From Cercophora sp. LCS_1 (taxonomy: Eukaryota > Ascomycota > Sordariomycetes > Sordariales > Lasiosphaeriaceae), in NCBI GenBank assembly GCA_036250225.1, contig JAPZLL010000003.1, positions 496,001 to 560,000 of the forward strand: a stretch of DNA of 64,000 nt. Direction: 5' to 3'. The notes beneath the pieces are model-generated. The model ran no database searches, had not been told where the DNA came from, and saw nothing but the letters and a program-made list of their open reading frames with translations. The translations under genes and the position numbers were made by a program. Of the stretch, positions 11,633 through 21,184 are shown piece by piece (positions within the stretch are counted from its first letter, which is position 1; every line of letters starts with the position of its first letter).

Positions 11633-13223
11633 TCAACACTCCCTAAAAACCTCCAACGTCACCCTCCCCTTCACCAAACTCCACGCCCAAAGCGCATCGA
11701 CAACCAAGACGTCAAAAAAAACTAAACACCAAACTCCCGCCAAACACATGCCCATGATAAGTCCACGCGTTCCGCTCATCCGCTGCCTTCATCTGACACA
11801 CCACCGCCCAAGGCAAAACATACAATAAGTTACTCGCCACTGACTGATGCAAATACCATTTCGGTCTCGCCGCCAATAACACCGTAGCAAGCTGCGTCGA
11901 CGCGGCGCAACATATATAGCGCTAGTCTATCGTTCGCCGCATGTAGGCCGTCACTTTCGCTACTTCGTCAGAACCGCTTAGGTAGCGCGCAAAGGGGCAG
12001 GCACCCCATACTGATAAAAAAACGCAGCGAGGGGGATTTCGACGCATAAAGCGAGAAGGAGGGACATAAACGCTGGCTTGGTGATTGTAGAGTAGGTTCT
12101 TGAGCATCGCATCTTGTGGGCGGAGGGTACCAACCCCCATTGAACGACGCCATGTAGCCCCAGCGGTGGGCGATAAAGGTTAGGGAGGTTGCCTCGAGGG
12201 GTTGCACCGGCACCGTGACCAGACCCCAGCGGATCGTGTTGAAGATGCCCCATGCCGTGGCGTAGGTTGTGCCGAGGGTGATGATGGTTGTTGTCAAGCA
12301 GAGGTGGAGGGCGTTTGCGGAGGGCGGACTCGGCAAAGGTGATGATGCCTGGGCGGAGGAGCACGACGAGGGCTTTGAGGGTTGGATGAGTGGGGCCCGC
12401 CTCGGGGGGTTTTGTTGCGTGTAGCTCCGAGAAAGTAGAGGAGACCAGCAATGGCGGCTGTCATGTTGCAGGCGAGCTGGATTCTGGCTTGCATGTTGAT
12501 TGTGGGTGTGTGGGTGCCGACATGGAAATTGGAAACCAGCAACATGTCGAGGATGACGTTAATGGCGAGCTTGGAGGTACTGATGATCAGCGGCACATCG
12601 GGCTTGTCGAGGGCACAGGTTACTAAAAATACAGCTATTTCAATAGCAGAGCTGAGGGCCGAAAAAGCACTAATGCGGACGTAGGGTAGGCTCTGCTCGC
12701 GGACTTCAATGGGGACGAAGCCTTTGGCATAGGTCCTTGCGCCGGCGAGGAAGCCGATGCTCATGATCAGACCCATGATGGACTGGAAGAGGATGAGCGT
12801 GTGGGCCAGGCCTAGCCGCTGCGAGTGGGAGCGGGAGGCTTTGTCGCCGATGATGACCCAGGCGGCTCGTGGTAGTCCCTCGTTGGGGGTTTCAGCTACG
12901 ACGCCGATATACGTGTCGACATCAGTGGTCACGACGAGAGACATGTCGATATTTGCGACCCAGAGCTTGGCAAGCGTGCCATGGACGGCTGGGAGGATGA
13001 AGGCGCCTAGGTTGAAGAGGAGAGCACCAAAGTAGCGGTCTCTGTGCCATGTCCATGATCGCCAGTCGATGGAGAAGAGCCTTTCGCCCGATGCTAAGTC
13101 TTCTGGTTCAATCGGCTCAACAACTTCCCGGGCACCCTGTTCAATGGCGCCAGGGCGGTCGTCCGAGTCGTCTTTTGCAAGCATCATGTGTCTCCACCGT
13201 GACCTCGATGGAGAGGATGCCAT
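11633..13223 (-). pseudogene. Broken MATE-family multidrug/toxin efflux transporter
   Basis: The ATG ending at 13223 opens about 270 codons of a polytopic membrane protein that looks like fungal MATE-family transporters. Landmarks are RDRYFGALLFNLGAF, EGLPRAAWVIIGDK and ARIQLACNMTAAIAGLLYFL. The remaining conserved segments occur in order but in changing frames: VVLLRPGIITFAESALR, ATAWGIFNTIRWGL, ITKPAFMSLLLALCVEIPLA, FARYLSGSDEVAKVTAYM, STQLATVLLAARPKWYLHQS and DVLVVDALWAW, ending at a TGA at 11633-11635. Frame changes map to homopolymer runs near 12404, 12314, 12134, 11991 and 11714. A TAG at 11922-11924 sits where family members have Trp. The gene was full length before decay. Family naming is from recall of motifs. 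Confidence 0.75.
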
Positions 13224-13245
13224 TTTAACTCAAACTCAGAGTGTG

Positions 13246-14046
13246 TACGACGGCTTCGGAGGCGAACTCAGACTTTTCGGAAAAACTAGCCTTGGTACCT
13301 CAGGCACCCCACTTTGCGACACTGCACTCACACCTGCCGCCTACTTCAAAATTTCCCCACAACACCTTACCCCTCCATTTGGAGCTTCCCCAAAACTTTC
13401 TCACCATCAACGTGCATGTGTCGCAGCCAAGCGTTACCTCCGCAGCAACAGCAGCTCTTCGACAACAGCGCATTTGAATCGGCCTCGATTTGGTTGAGGC
13501 TGGGTCAAACGTTTTCCTGCTCGCTCAATTCCGACTTCCCAACTCTCCATTCCCAGATCTCCAAGCACGCCTGTCATATCGGCATCCGAGGGTTCAACGC
13601 GGATTACCGTTACCCACAGCAACGAGATTCGCTTGTTGCACTTCGTGGTAAATGGCAAACGGGCAACACTTGAGTTGCTGCTGTTAGACACAACAACAGA
13701 GGCAGAGAAGAGGACAATCGAGATGCTGGAAAAGCTGCGCCAGGCTGGAGTCCATAAACTCACTGGATATTTGCAAACATAGAGGGTAAGTTCCCAGGAT
13801 AGCCCGTCCAAAGTCCAATCAATACTAACCTAGTATTAATGAGCAGTAAGTCATTCGGTTTTGGGACCCCTTTCGTCTACTGAGAAGCCTACGCAACCAA
13901 ATTCCGCCCATTGAGTTCAAAAATCGCCCAGAACGCCCAGTTACTATTACTGCCTATTTGTTTGTAGAGGCAGAAAATGAGGAGGAGGACAGATGCTCGA
14001 CATATAATTATCCCGGGCACACTAGTCCTATTATAGAGTGTATTAT
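13246..14046 (+). mobile_element. Left copy of an unnamed mobile element (plus orientation)
   Basis: Shares three collinear blocks with the reverse complement of 16162-16776. Block 1 begins TACGACGGCTTC at 13246, block 2 covers about 13467-13565, and block 3 covers about 13786-13822 around a GTAAGT donor. Between blocks 2 and 3 is a short frame rich in Leu/Thr (GKRATLELLLLDTTTEAEK) that ends in TAG at 13780-13782. Beyond a possible intron the sequence becomes AT-rich and runs into LTR 1. No transposase motif was recognised, so the element class is unknown. Confidence 0.5.
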
Positions 14047-14559
14047 TGTCACGACCCAGGTCATGACCTCGTGGGGAAAGCACGGACCCGCCATGAGACG
14101 CCAATCACAGCCCTGGGCGCGACGACCCACCAGGCCCCATGCGGACCAATCAGGGGGGTCCCGAAGGAAAGGGTCCCGAGCTCGGGACCTGGAGGCTCGG
14201 GACCCGGCACCAACCTATCACGAAGGTCCCGAGGTAGTTGGTCCCGGGCTCGGGACCAGGGAGCTCGGGACCAGGAGACAGACTTCATGTATATAGACAC
14301 GATGGTTGTGCCCACGACCGTGTGAGGACTCTTGGATCCTCACGCTAGCAATACATTGTTCTTGAGCACCGCTCAGTGAGACCCATCGTCTGGGACCTTG
14401 GAGTCTACGTTCTGCTTGACAGTGTATCACCCCTCGAGAGTTGTACTAGCCTTCACTCAGTCACCTTGCACCCCCATCCCCTAGAGCATTGGACCCTGTC
14501 CGCTCTTGCGATCTGTCTTTGCCAAGTCTCCCCTGGAGCACTTGGAGCAGGCCGTAACA
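14047..14559 (+). mobile_element. LTR 1 (solo or partial) of an LTR retrotransposon
   Basis: 513 bp beginning TGTCACGACC and ending GCCGTAACA, i.e. TG...CA ends. The 3' half is nearly identical to the two inverted copies at 14995-15519 and 15649-16156. A TATA-like TGTATATAGA lies near 14287. The 5' half holds several copies of a GCTCGGGACC motif. I find no matching target-site duplication (ATTAT left, CATTC right), so one flank may have been lost by recombination. Confidence 0.8.
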
Positions 14560-14994
14560 CATTCCCATCTTCATCTTAACCTCAAACTTGTCTCAAATTC
14601 CCAATACATTCCCATTATTAAACTCTACGTTGCTTCTTCTTTAGTAGTAATCCAGTTTCCTTTACCACTATCAGCAATCTTACATTGCACATCTCCAATT
14701 CAGCCTGAATTCTCGCAATCCAATAATTAATAAAGGTCAGCGGCAATCCCTTTACATTCTCCCAAATAGGCAATAGTAATTCCTCTATTTCCCTAAACTC
14801 CTTCTCTTCCTTAATCCTCTCGGCCTCTATTCTCATTAGTCTCTTCTCTTTTCCCCATATAGGAATGCAATATACCAACGTAAATGGAATATACAATTGC
14901 CCAATTGCTATAGTAACAATTAGTACAAGCACTTCCTCTATACCCAACCTCTGGAACAATATATATAATAAAGGGCCCATAGTGCTCGGGCTTT
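14560..14994 (-). mobile_element. AT-rich coding remnant between LTRs
   Basis: On the minus strand an uninterrupted frame encodes a Glu/Arg/Leu-rich segment (IEAERIKEEKEFREIEELLL...NYWIARIQAEL). It is strongly AT-rich relative to the window. Removing the solo LTR at 14995-15519 and one TSD joins it to 15525-15648, so both are pieces of an older inserted element. No enzymatic motif is seen. Confidence 0.4.
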
Positions 14995-15519
14995 TGTTAC
15001 GGCCTGCTCCAGGTGCACCGAGGTAGGCCTGGTAAAGACAGATCGTAAGAGCGGACAGGGTCCAATGCTCTAGGTAGGGTGGGTGCAAGGTGACTGAGTG
15101 AAGGCTAGTACAACTCTCGAAGGGGTGATACACTGTCAAGCAGAACGTAGACTCCAAGGTCCCGGACGATGGGTCTCACTGAGCGGTGCTCAAGAACAAT
15201 GTATTGCTAGCGTGAGGAACCAGGGGTCCCTCACTTCATCGCAGGCTCGATGATGATTTCTATACTACTGGTAGCGACAGGTATCCCCGTACCTCTGCTC
15301 ATCGTGATCTCTGTGCTCCCTGGAGAACCAGGGGAGCAGGGTGAGCACTTTCCTGGCCGCTCATCTTGCTCGCTCGGGGACCGGGTGAGCATGGTGAGCA
15401 GTCCGTGCTGACTACCGTGTCCGCACTGTCGCTCGCACCGTGGCGGTCGCGGGGGCAGGTCGGCCCGCGCCGACCATTGATGTGACGGCCCCCATTCGGG
15501 CGGCCTGCAGGTCGTCACA
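14995..15519 (-). mobile_element. Solo LTR 3 with 5-bp target-site duplication
   Basis: 525 bp, inverted relative to LTR 1, with TGTTAC...GTCACA ends on the plus strand. It is flanked by direct repeats GCTTT (14990-14994 and 15520-15524). About 220 bp at the low-coordinate end match LTRs 1 and 2. The remaining U3-side sequence, GC-rich and with several GAGCA motifs, does not match them. Confidence 0.85.
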
Positions 15520-15524
15520 GCTTT

Positions 15525-15648
15525 AAATATACTGTGCAGATGTCCTTACTAACATTCTTCTCAAATATATCCATAATAATATTCATTATCTATGTGGGAT
15601 ATTTGAACTTGGGGGTAGCAGTCTTTATATTAAAAGCAGTCGGATAGA
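15525..15648 (-). mobile_element. Fragment of the host element between LTR 3 and LTR 2
   Basis: 124 bp of AT-rich sequence left between two solo-LTR insertions. It continues, on the minus strand, from the coding remnant beyond LTR 2 (TAFNIKTATPKFKYPT then TAG). Excising both LTRs with one TSD each makes a continuous tract from 14560 to 16450. Confidence 0.5.
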
Positions 15649-16156
15649 TGTTACGGCCTGCTCCAAGTGCTCCGGGGAGGACTTGGCAAAGACAGATCGT
15701 AAGAGCGGACAGGGTCCAATGCTCTAGGTGGGGAGGGTGCAAGGTGACTGAGTGAAGGCTAGTACAACTTCTCGAAGGGTGATACACTGTCAAGCAGAAC
15801 ATAGACTCCAAGGTCCCGGACGATGGGTCTCACTGAGCGGTGCTCAAGAACAATGTATTGCTAGCGTGAGGATCCAAGAGTCCTCACACAGTTGTGGGCA
15901 CAACTGTCGTATCTATATACATGCGGTGTTTCTCCTGGACCCGAGGTTTCCCCTCCCCGGGTCCGTCCCGGACCCGGGTGCCTTCCGTCCTGGGTCCATT
16001 CTTACTGGCCGTCCTCGGACCCGGACGCTTCTTCGTTCGGGTCCTCTCTCATTGGTTCCATTGGGGCCTGGTGGAGCGCTGTGCCCTGAGCTTCGCTGAT
16101 TGGTGCTTGGGGTTGGTCCGTGCTTCCCCCTCGAGGTCATGACTTGGGTCGTGACA
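15649..16156 (-). mobile_element. Solo LTR 2 with 5-bp target-site duplication
   Basis: 508 bp, TGTTAC...GTGACA on the plus strand, inverted relative to LTR 1. It is flanked by direct repeats ATAGA (15644-15648 and 16157-16161). It carries the same TATATAGATAC-like promoter motif as LTR 1 and matches it at both ends; the middle is diverged and rich in GGGTCC/GGACCC motifs. Confidence 0.87.
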
Positions 16157-16161
16157 ATAGA

Positions 16162-16776
16162 CTTGGGGCGTCCACAAACGAATGATTTATTACTTATTGA
16201 CAAGAGGTTAATATTGGACTTTGGACGGGCTATCCCGGGAACTCACCTCTTGTTAAGTAAATAATCGTACAATATATTATTATTAACCTCAAATAGCTGT
16301 TTGAGCATTTCAGTTATTGCAATCATCTTTTTTTCCAACATTTTATTGGTAGCCTTAACAGAAATGAATGCCTTGTTGCTAATCTTGAGCATTGCAAGCC
16401 ACTCCTCAAAAGTGGGCGGGAAATCGGATTCTTGCGATATCTTCGACAACGATGCAACCGGTGCGCGTGGAGATCTGGGAATGGAGAGTTGGGAAGTCGG
16501 AATTGAGCGAGCAGGAAAGTATTCGACCCAGCCTCAAATAAATCGAGGCTGATTCAAATGCGCTGCTATCGCGCGGTTACTGTTGAAATGGCGGCTCCTC
16601 TTCTCTACGTCAGAGTTAAGTTGGTGTTGTGGGGAAAAGTTGGAGGTGGGGATCAAGGAGGGGGGAAATTTTGAAGTGGGCGGCAGGTGTGAGTGCAGTG
16701 TCGCAAAGTGGGGGGTGCCTGAGGTACCAAGGCTAGTTTTTCCGAAAAGTCTGAGTTCGCCTAAGAAGCCGTCGTA
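16162..16776 (-). mobile_element. Right copy of the unnamed mobile element (minus orientation)
   Basis: Reverse-complement partner of 13246-14046, with the same outer TACGACGGCTTC end (at 16776), the same second block (about 16470-16565) and the same block around a GT donor (about 16212-16250). Its coding portion differs from the left copy: FEEWLAMLKISNKAFIS then NKMLEKKMIAITEMLKQLFE, ending LLNKR at a GTGAGT donor. The coding segment is AT-rich. The family was not identified. Confidence 0.5.
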
Positions 16777-17282
16777 GTGTGCCTGCCATCATAGGTAGCG
16801 AGCAGAGCACCCTATCGGTTGACACTATTGATGCGTAGAGGCCTGCAGTGTGCATGGTCCGTCAATCAGCTTTTACGGTTCACGTCGTCTGACCGCACTG
16901 AGGCTGGTGTTTTCCCAAGGTGAGAGCAGGGAAACGCCAGAAAGCCATTGCGCATGTCACACACAAGGACAATAGAGTGCGTTGGGATGAACCAGCACAC
17001 CAACAGGATTTGGCGATGTGCCCATCTTCAAGACGATATAGAACAACACCACACAGATGATGAGTTTCTTTCAAAAAGGCTGGAATTCCTGTGTCGCGGT
17101 CGGGGCTGCCGTTTTTTATTGGTCGGCTATGCCGAAATTGATTGGCTGCTAATCTACATGGAGCCCAGAGCACCGTTTGACATGTTGGGGTCATGACTCA
17201 GCCCAGACATGAGCTGCAAACAGCTGCAGGTCCTGAATGCTAAATACAAAATCTCCCTCTTGCGGACCCGGATTGCAAAAAA
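16777..17282. other. Spacer inside the decayed island
   Basis: About 500 bp between the right element copy and the next pseudogene. I see no conserved frame, repeat or RNA gene. Confidence 0.4.
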
Positions 17283-18205
17283 AAAAAGAAGTCGAAATCC
17301 CAGTACTAATGCCCCCCTAGTAACATTATACGATACTGGATCTGTTGTCTCGTCGCGGGTGATGGTGATTGACTGCCGTTTCACTGGGTTGAGAACACCA
17401 TTCTGCTGCAATATAGCAGCAGCCCGCCTCCGCGTGATCGCTCCCTGTGGACTCGAGATTTCCTCCTCCCATTTCTCTAGCAAAATGTGGTGTTACTGAT
17501 CGTCAAATTTCGCCAGAATGACAATCTTGACCTCGTAGTTCAATGCCCAAAACCACCACTACATATCCCTGTAAAGCTCAGGTAATGTTTCGGAATGTCC
17601 AGACTCAATGACTAACGTTGGCCAATTGCCTTTTCCTACACGTTCCGGCCGTGGGCCACCTGCCGAATCGCCTTCTCCGCCATCTCCTCCAGGATGGCCT
17701 TATTACCAAAATATTTCACTCCCAATATCTTTCCAATTGTTTTGTATACCATTCCGGACGAACTGGCAAAAATACTGCCTATAAAGTCCCAGGTAAAGGG
17801 CCTCGTGTACAGCGGTTGGGATTGTAATAATCAAGATCTGGGAATTGCTATTATAACGACGAAACCGGAACTTGCGGCGTTGCTTCCCTCGCACACGCTC
17901 GATTTCGGTGAATTGATCAGGAGAGACGTCTACATAATTAGTATATTATAGAAACAAGAGGGTAATATCATACTTGTGACAGTAAGGAAATCCCCAGTAG
18001 TGGAATCAATGGCACTGAAGAGATCTTGCGTATTAGTAAATCGCACGGTCGGGGGATCGCTATCTTTCGGGGGATCGCTATCCTTTGTCGACGTAACTGA
18101 AGTAAGTATGGTAGACGCCGACGGAACTGCCGATGAAGCCGATACTGACGTAGATGCAGCCGATGGAGATACTGCCGGCGGCGGCCTCGATGCAATTGAT
18201 GCCAT
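17283..18205 (-). pseudogene. Fungal repeat-associated hypothetical protein, inactivated by stops
   Basis: The ATG ending at 18205 opens a Ser/Ala/Pro-rich leader. A 44-nt intron (17930-17973; TACTAAT branch, ATGTAG acceptor) follows, then a conserved-looking core with RKFRFRRYNSNSQILIITIP, HEALYLGLYRQY and NWKDIG. The frame then meets two adjacent TAA codons at 17703-17705 and 17700-17702. It stays otherwise open through GHPGGDGGEGDS, GNWPTLVIESGHSETLPEL, TAG (17559-17561), NYEVKIVILAKFD, TAA (17493-17495) and LEKWEEEISSPQGAITRRR. The order of motifs matches a family I recall as common and repetitive in ascomycete genomes; its function is unknown to me. Each stop could come from a CpA-to-TpA change. 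Confidence 0.6.
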
Positions 18206-18715
18206 GGCGAAGTGTTGCTGAAGCTGGGATTCATGAAGCGGGATGCGTGGGGAAGCTATTGGAGGGGCACATGGGTGCTCGAGCTTGTTGAAAATGGCGG
18301 GTCCACTAGCCAAAAACGGCCCAAAACCGCGACACAGACACTCACGGTGGAAAAAGTTCTAGCTGGTCCGTGCGCTTATCGTCGATCCCGTCATGCTGGT
18401 GCCCGTTGACTCCCTAGATCAGCTGCTGTGGGAGTTTACATATCCGCAACCGTCACTGGGCCCCCCCCTCAGACACAATCGTTCACGGGAACCTCATTCA
18501 AACGTTAGAAGTTGACCGCAACCTCAGATCAAGACAGACCTCAGCTCTGTATCCTCGCTTTGTAGTTTCATAGCCTCGGGCAAACGCGAATCGCTACCCC
18601 TCCTTTCCGGCCCCTCGTCCATAGGCAACCGCCACGCGGCGCAAGGTCGACACCGGCTTTCGGTCTCTCCACTCGATAGCTCCTCTGGCTCTAGTTACTC
18701 TCTCCAATTTCAACT
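18206..18715. promoter_or_regulatory. Upstream region of ubc13
   Basis: About 500 bp with the 5' flank of the pseudogene (left) and the promoter/5' UTR of ubc13 (right, pyrimidine-rich from about 18640). No ORF with a recognisable domain. Confidence 0.45.
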
Positions 18716-19355
18716 ATGGCGCTCCCGAAGAGGATTATCAAAGAGACAGAACGTCTCCTCGCAGAACCGTATGTGGCAGCGCCTACCCCGCCTTGTCTGG
18801 TCTCAGCCGTGGCCCCGGACAACTGACATCGCATCGCAACAGCGTTCCCGGTATCAGCGCAGTGCCCCACGAGGAGAATCTACGGTATTTCGATGTAGAA
18901 ATCCACGGTCCTTCACAGTCGCCTTATGAAGGTATGATCCATCTTTGCGACCTTCCTACAAGATGGACAGGGTTGCTCACGCGAGCGCATAGGCGGCGTC
19001 TTCAAACTCGAGCTTTTCCTGCCCGATGACTACCCGATGACCCCCCCGAAGATCCGATTTCTCACCAAAATTTACCATCCCAACGTTGACAAGCTCGGAC
19101 GGATCTGCCTCGACGTTTTGAAGAGTGAGCGGAAAGCAGAAGGGAGTCAACTGCGTATGTGCTGACTCGGCGCTAGATAACTGGTCTCCCGCCTTGCAAA
19201 TTCGAACCATCCTCCTCTCTATCCAGGCTCTTCTCGGCGCCCCCAACCCGGACGACCCGCTTGCCCCTGATGTTGCGAAAACCTGGAAGGAGAATGAGGC
19301 GGCGGCCATCGCTACAGCAAGGGAATGGACACAGAAGCACGCCATCCCCAAGTAG
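18716..19355 (+). CDS. ubc13: Ubiquitin-conjugating enzyme E2 Ubc13
   Basis: E2 that with an Mms2/Uev partner builds Lys63-linked ubiquitin chains in error-free postreplication DNA repair. Exons are 18716-18768, 18843-18931, 18993-19124 and 19177-19355, with introns of 74, 61 and 52 nt, giving 150 aa, the family length. The protein starts MALPKRIIKETERLL. It has the E2 HPN motif (IYHPNVDKLGRICLDVLK, active Cys in ICLD), then NNWSPALQIRTILLSIQ and PNPDDPLAPDVA, all hallmarks of Ubc13. It is intact between two decayed islands. Confidence 0.95.
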
Positions 19356-19949
19356 TGTGATTCTGATCAACGCGGTGGGCTTGACCGCTCAGGACTTTTT
19401 CACAGGCAATCGTTCGGTGTTGAGGCGCATGGTAGAGATTAGGTAGATACGGAAGCTGGAGGGCACAGGAAGACATTTACCACTCACCAGCGCATGGGTT
19501 GGGGTCGAACAACGGTTGAAGAGAGTCGAGTGAGCCATCCACGTGGGTAGTTGTCTATTCTGAAGTTACCGGTTTTCATGCCGAGTCTTACGCAAGCGGG
19601 ATGGTGGTTGATTATCAAAATCCGATCAACTTTCTAATGAAACCTGGGTTTGTGCTCATCGTTGAGGGTAGACGAACAGCTGGATCATCGGGTGGAGGCG
19701 AAGCGACGGCTCGAGAGGCGAAGGGCAACCCAAGCCACGAACCTGGTGTCCATGTCATTACCATCTCAAATCAATAGGACAATCATGGCAGGTCCTATTC
19801 CCTTGGTTTCATATCGGTCCCCGTATTCGTGCGCAGGTTCCACTAGCTAGACTTCAACTGAGCTTATAGTTGCCCATGTCGGAGTCCCCGGGTCTTCGAT
19901 ACCGGGCTGGCCAGCTCGATTCCGTTCCGTGCGGCCGGTTTACACTCTA
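19356..19949. other. Intergenic spacer downstream of ubc13
   Basis: 3' flank of ubc13, then sequence that may contain unreadable upstream parts of the CHAT pseudogene. No domain could be assigned here. Confidence 0.4.
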
Positions 19950-20518
19950 CGGGATCGACGGGGAACGCTTACAGCAGGGTGGTTTCATCGTGCACGCCGT
20001 CGATCAAGGCACTGGCGCACGCGCGGAAACGCGTCGAGGATACAGAGCCAGCAGGGGGCTTGCTTCTGATCGCCACAATGCCGACTACACCACGTCCCAG
20101 TGCGGGAGCTCAAAAGCCTTGCAATCTTCCCGGTGTGACGGAAGAGAAGGAGATCATCCTCGACGTGACCAAGGGCCATCTCACACAACATCTGCTAGAG
20201 CATCCTAACGTGGAACAGGTCGTTGCTGGTGTGCAGACCTGCTGTGTCGCCCACTTTGCCTGCCACGGATCAACTGGCTACGCAGACCCGTCCAAGAGCG
20301 GCCTGATCTTGCAGAGACACGGGGACGACCAAGCTGTGGAACAGGACCGGCTGACGGTGCACGGGGTGTCCAACCTGCACCTGAAGCAAGCATGCATGAC
20401 TTATCTGTCGGCGTGCTCCACGGCGGAGAACAAGGCGTGTCGGACGAGGTGATCCACGCGGTGAGCGGGTTCCAGGTCGCCGGGTTTCCGCATGTGGCTG
20501 GTTGTCTCTGGCCGTTGA
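19950..20518 (+). pseudogene. CHAT-domain (caspase-like) protein remnant
   Basis: A segment resembling the CHAT peptidase-like domain, usually C-terminal to TPRs or STAND modules in fungi. It has SSCTPSIKALAHARKR, GGLLLIATMP, the His-site motif VAHFACHG and the Cys-site motif MTYLSACSTAENKA. The frame then breaks: DEVIHAVSGFQVAGFPHVAG, the next expected conserved run, is in another frame, implying a one-base loss near 20440. No valid start or upstream repeats are visible, so this is a 5'-truncated, frameshifted remnant. The likely catalytic His and Cys positions are still present. Confidence 0.7.
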
Positions 20519-20838
20519 GAACGACCTGAGGTGCTCGGACTTGTCGCTCCTCGAGATCAGGCGGAATCTGGTGCGGAGGAGGCAGAACGTCCTGCCCAAG
20601 ACGAAGAAGGTCAAGTGGGCGCTGTACGATCGTGGGCACTTCAAAGAGATGCTCGAAAACTTGACGAAGTCGATAAGCGAGCTGATCGAGCTCTTCCTGG
20701 CTGCTAAGGACAAGCAGGGGCAGCTGCGCGACGAGGAGATGGCCGCCTTCATCGGCTCTCTGGGGGAGTTGCAGGCTGCGATCGCCAACCAAGGTGAGAC
20801 GTTGCCAACCGTGCTCAGCCAGCTGCTGAACCTAGCGG
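20519..20838 (+). pseudogene. HeLo-type (prion/cell-death) domain fragment
   Basis: Directly after the CHAT remnant the frame encodes LSLLEIRRNLVRRRQNVLP, then KVKWALYDRGHFKEMLENL and LIELFLAAKDKQGQLRDEE, ending at a GTAAGC donor after QLLNLA. This matches the C-terminal half of fungal HeLo domains, the membrane-targeting executioner fold of HET-S-like incompatibility proteins. HeLo is normally N-terminal, so its place after CHAT and its lack of a start imply a broken or rearranged gene. Downstream sequence to about 21140 could hold a decayed second exon, but I could not read one reliably. Confidence 0.65.
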
Positions 20839-21184
20839 TAAGCCATTTAACCTTTTTTTTTTACTCCTATGGGAACAATATAAACGAGGAGTCACAAAAC
20901 TGACATTCATTCTGCATCAACGTAGAGTGAAACATACAATCTCGAAATGAGCGGCGTGCAGGTTGCGCAGCAAGAAAGAACGTGGGGCAAGTCAACCAGA
21001 CCGTAAAGAACCACACGTGATGTTGCTAAACAACGGATATGCGTTGCAAAGCTTTGTAAGAAAACGGACGATATCAAGCAATGCGGGCGGTAAGATGACC
21101 TTCTCACATAATGTTAGAGAATGGCGACGAATAAAACACTTACTCTAGCCTTGCATGCTTATTCTCAAACATATAAAGGGATGT

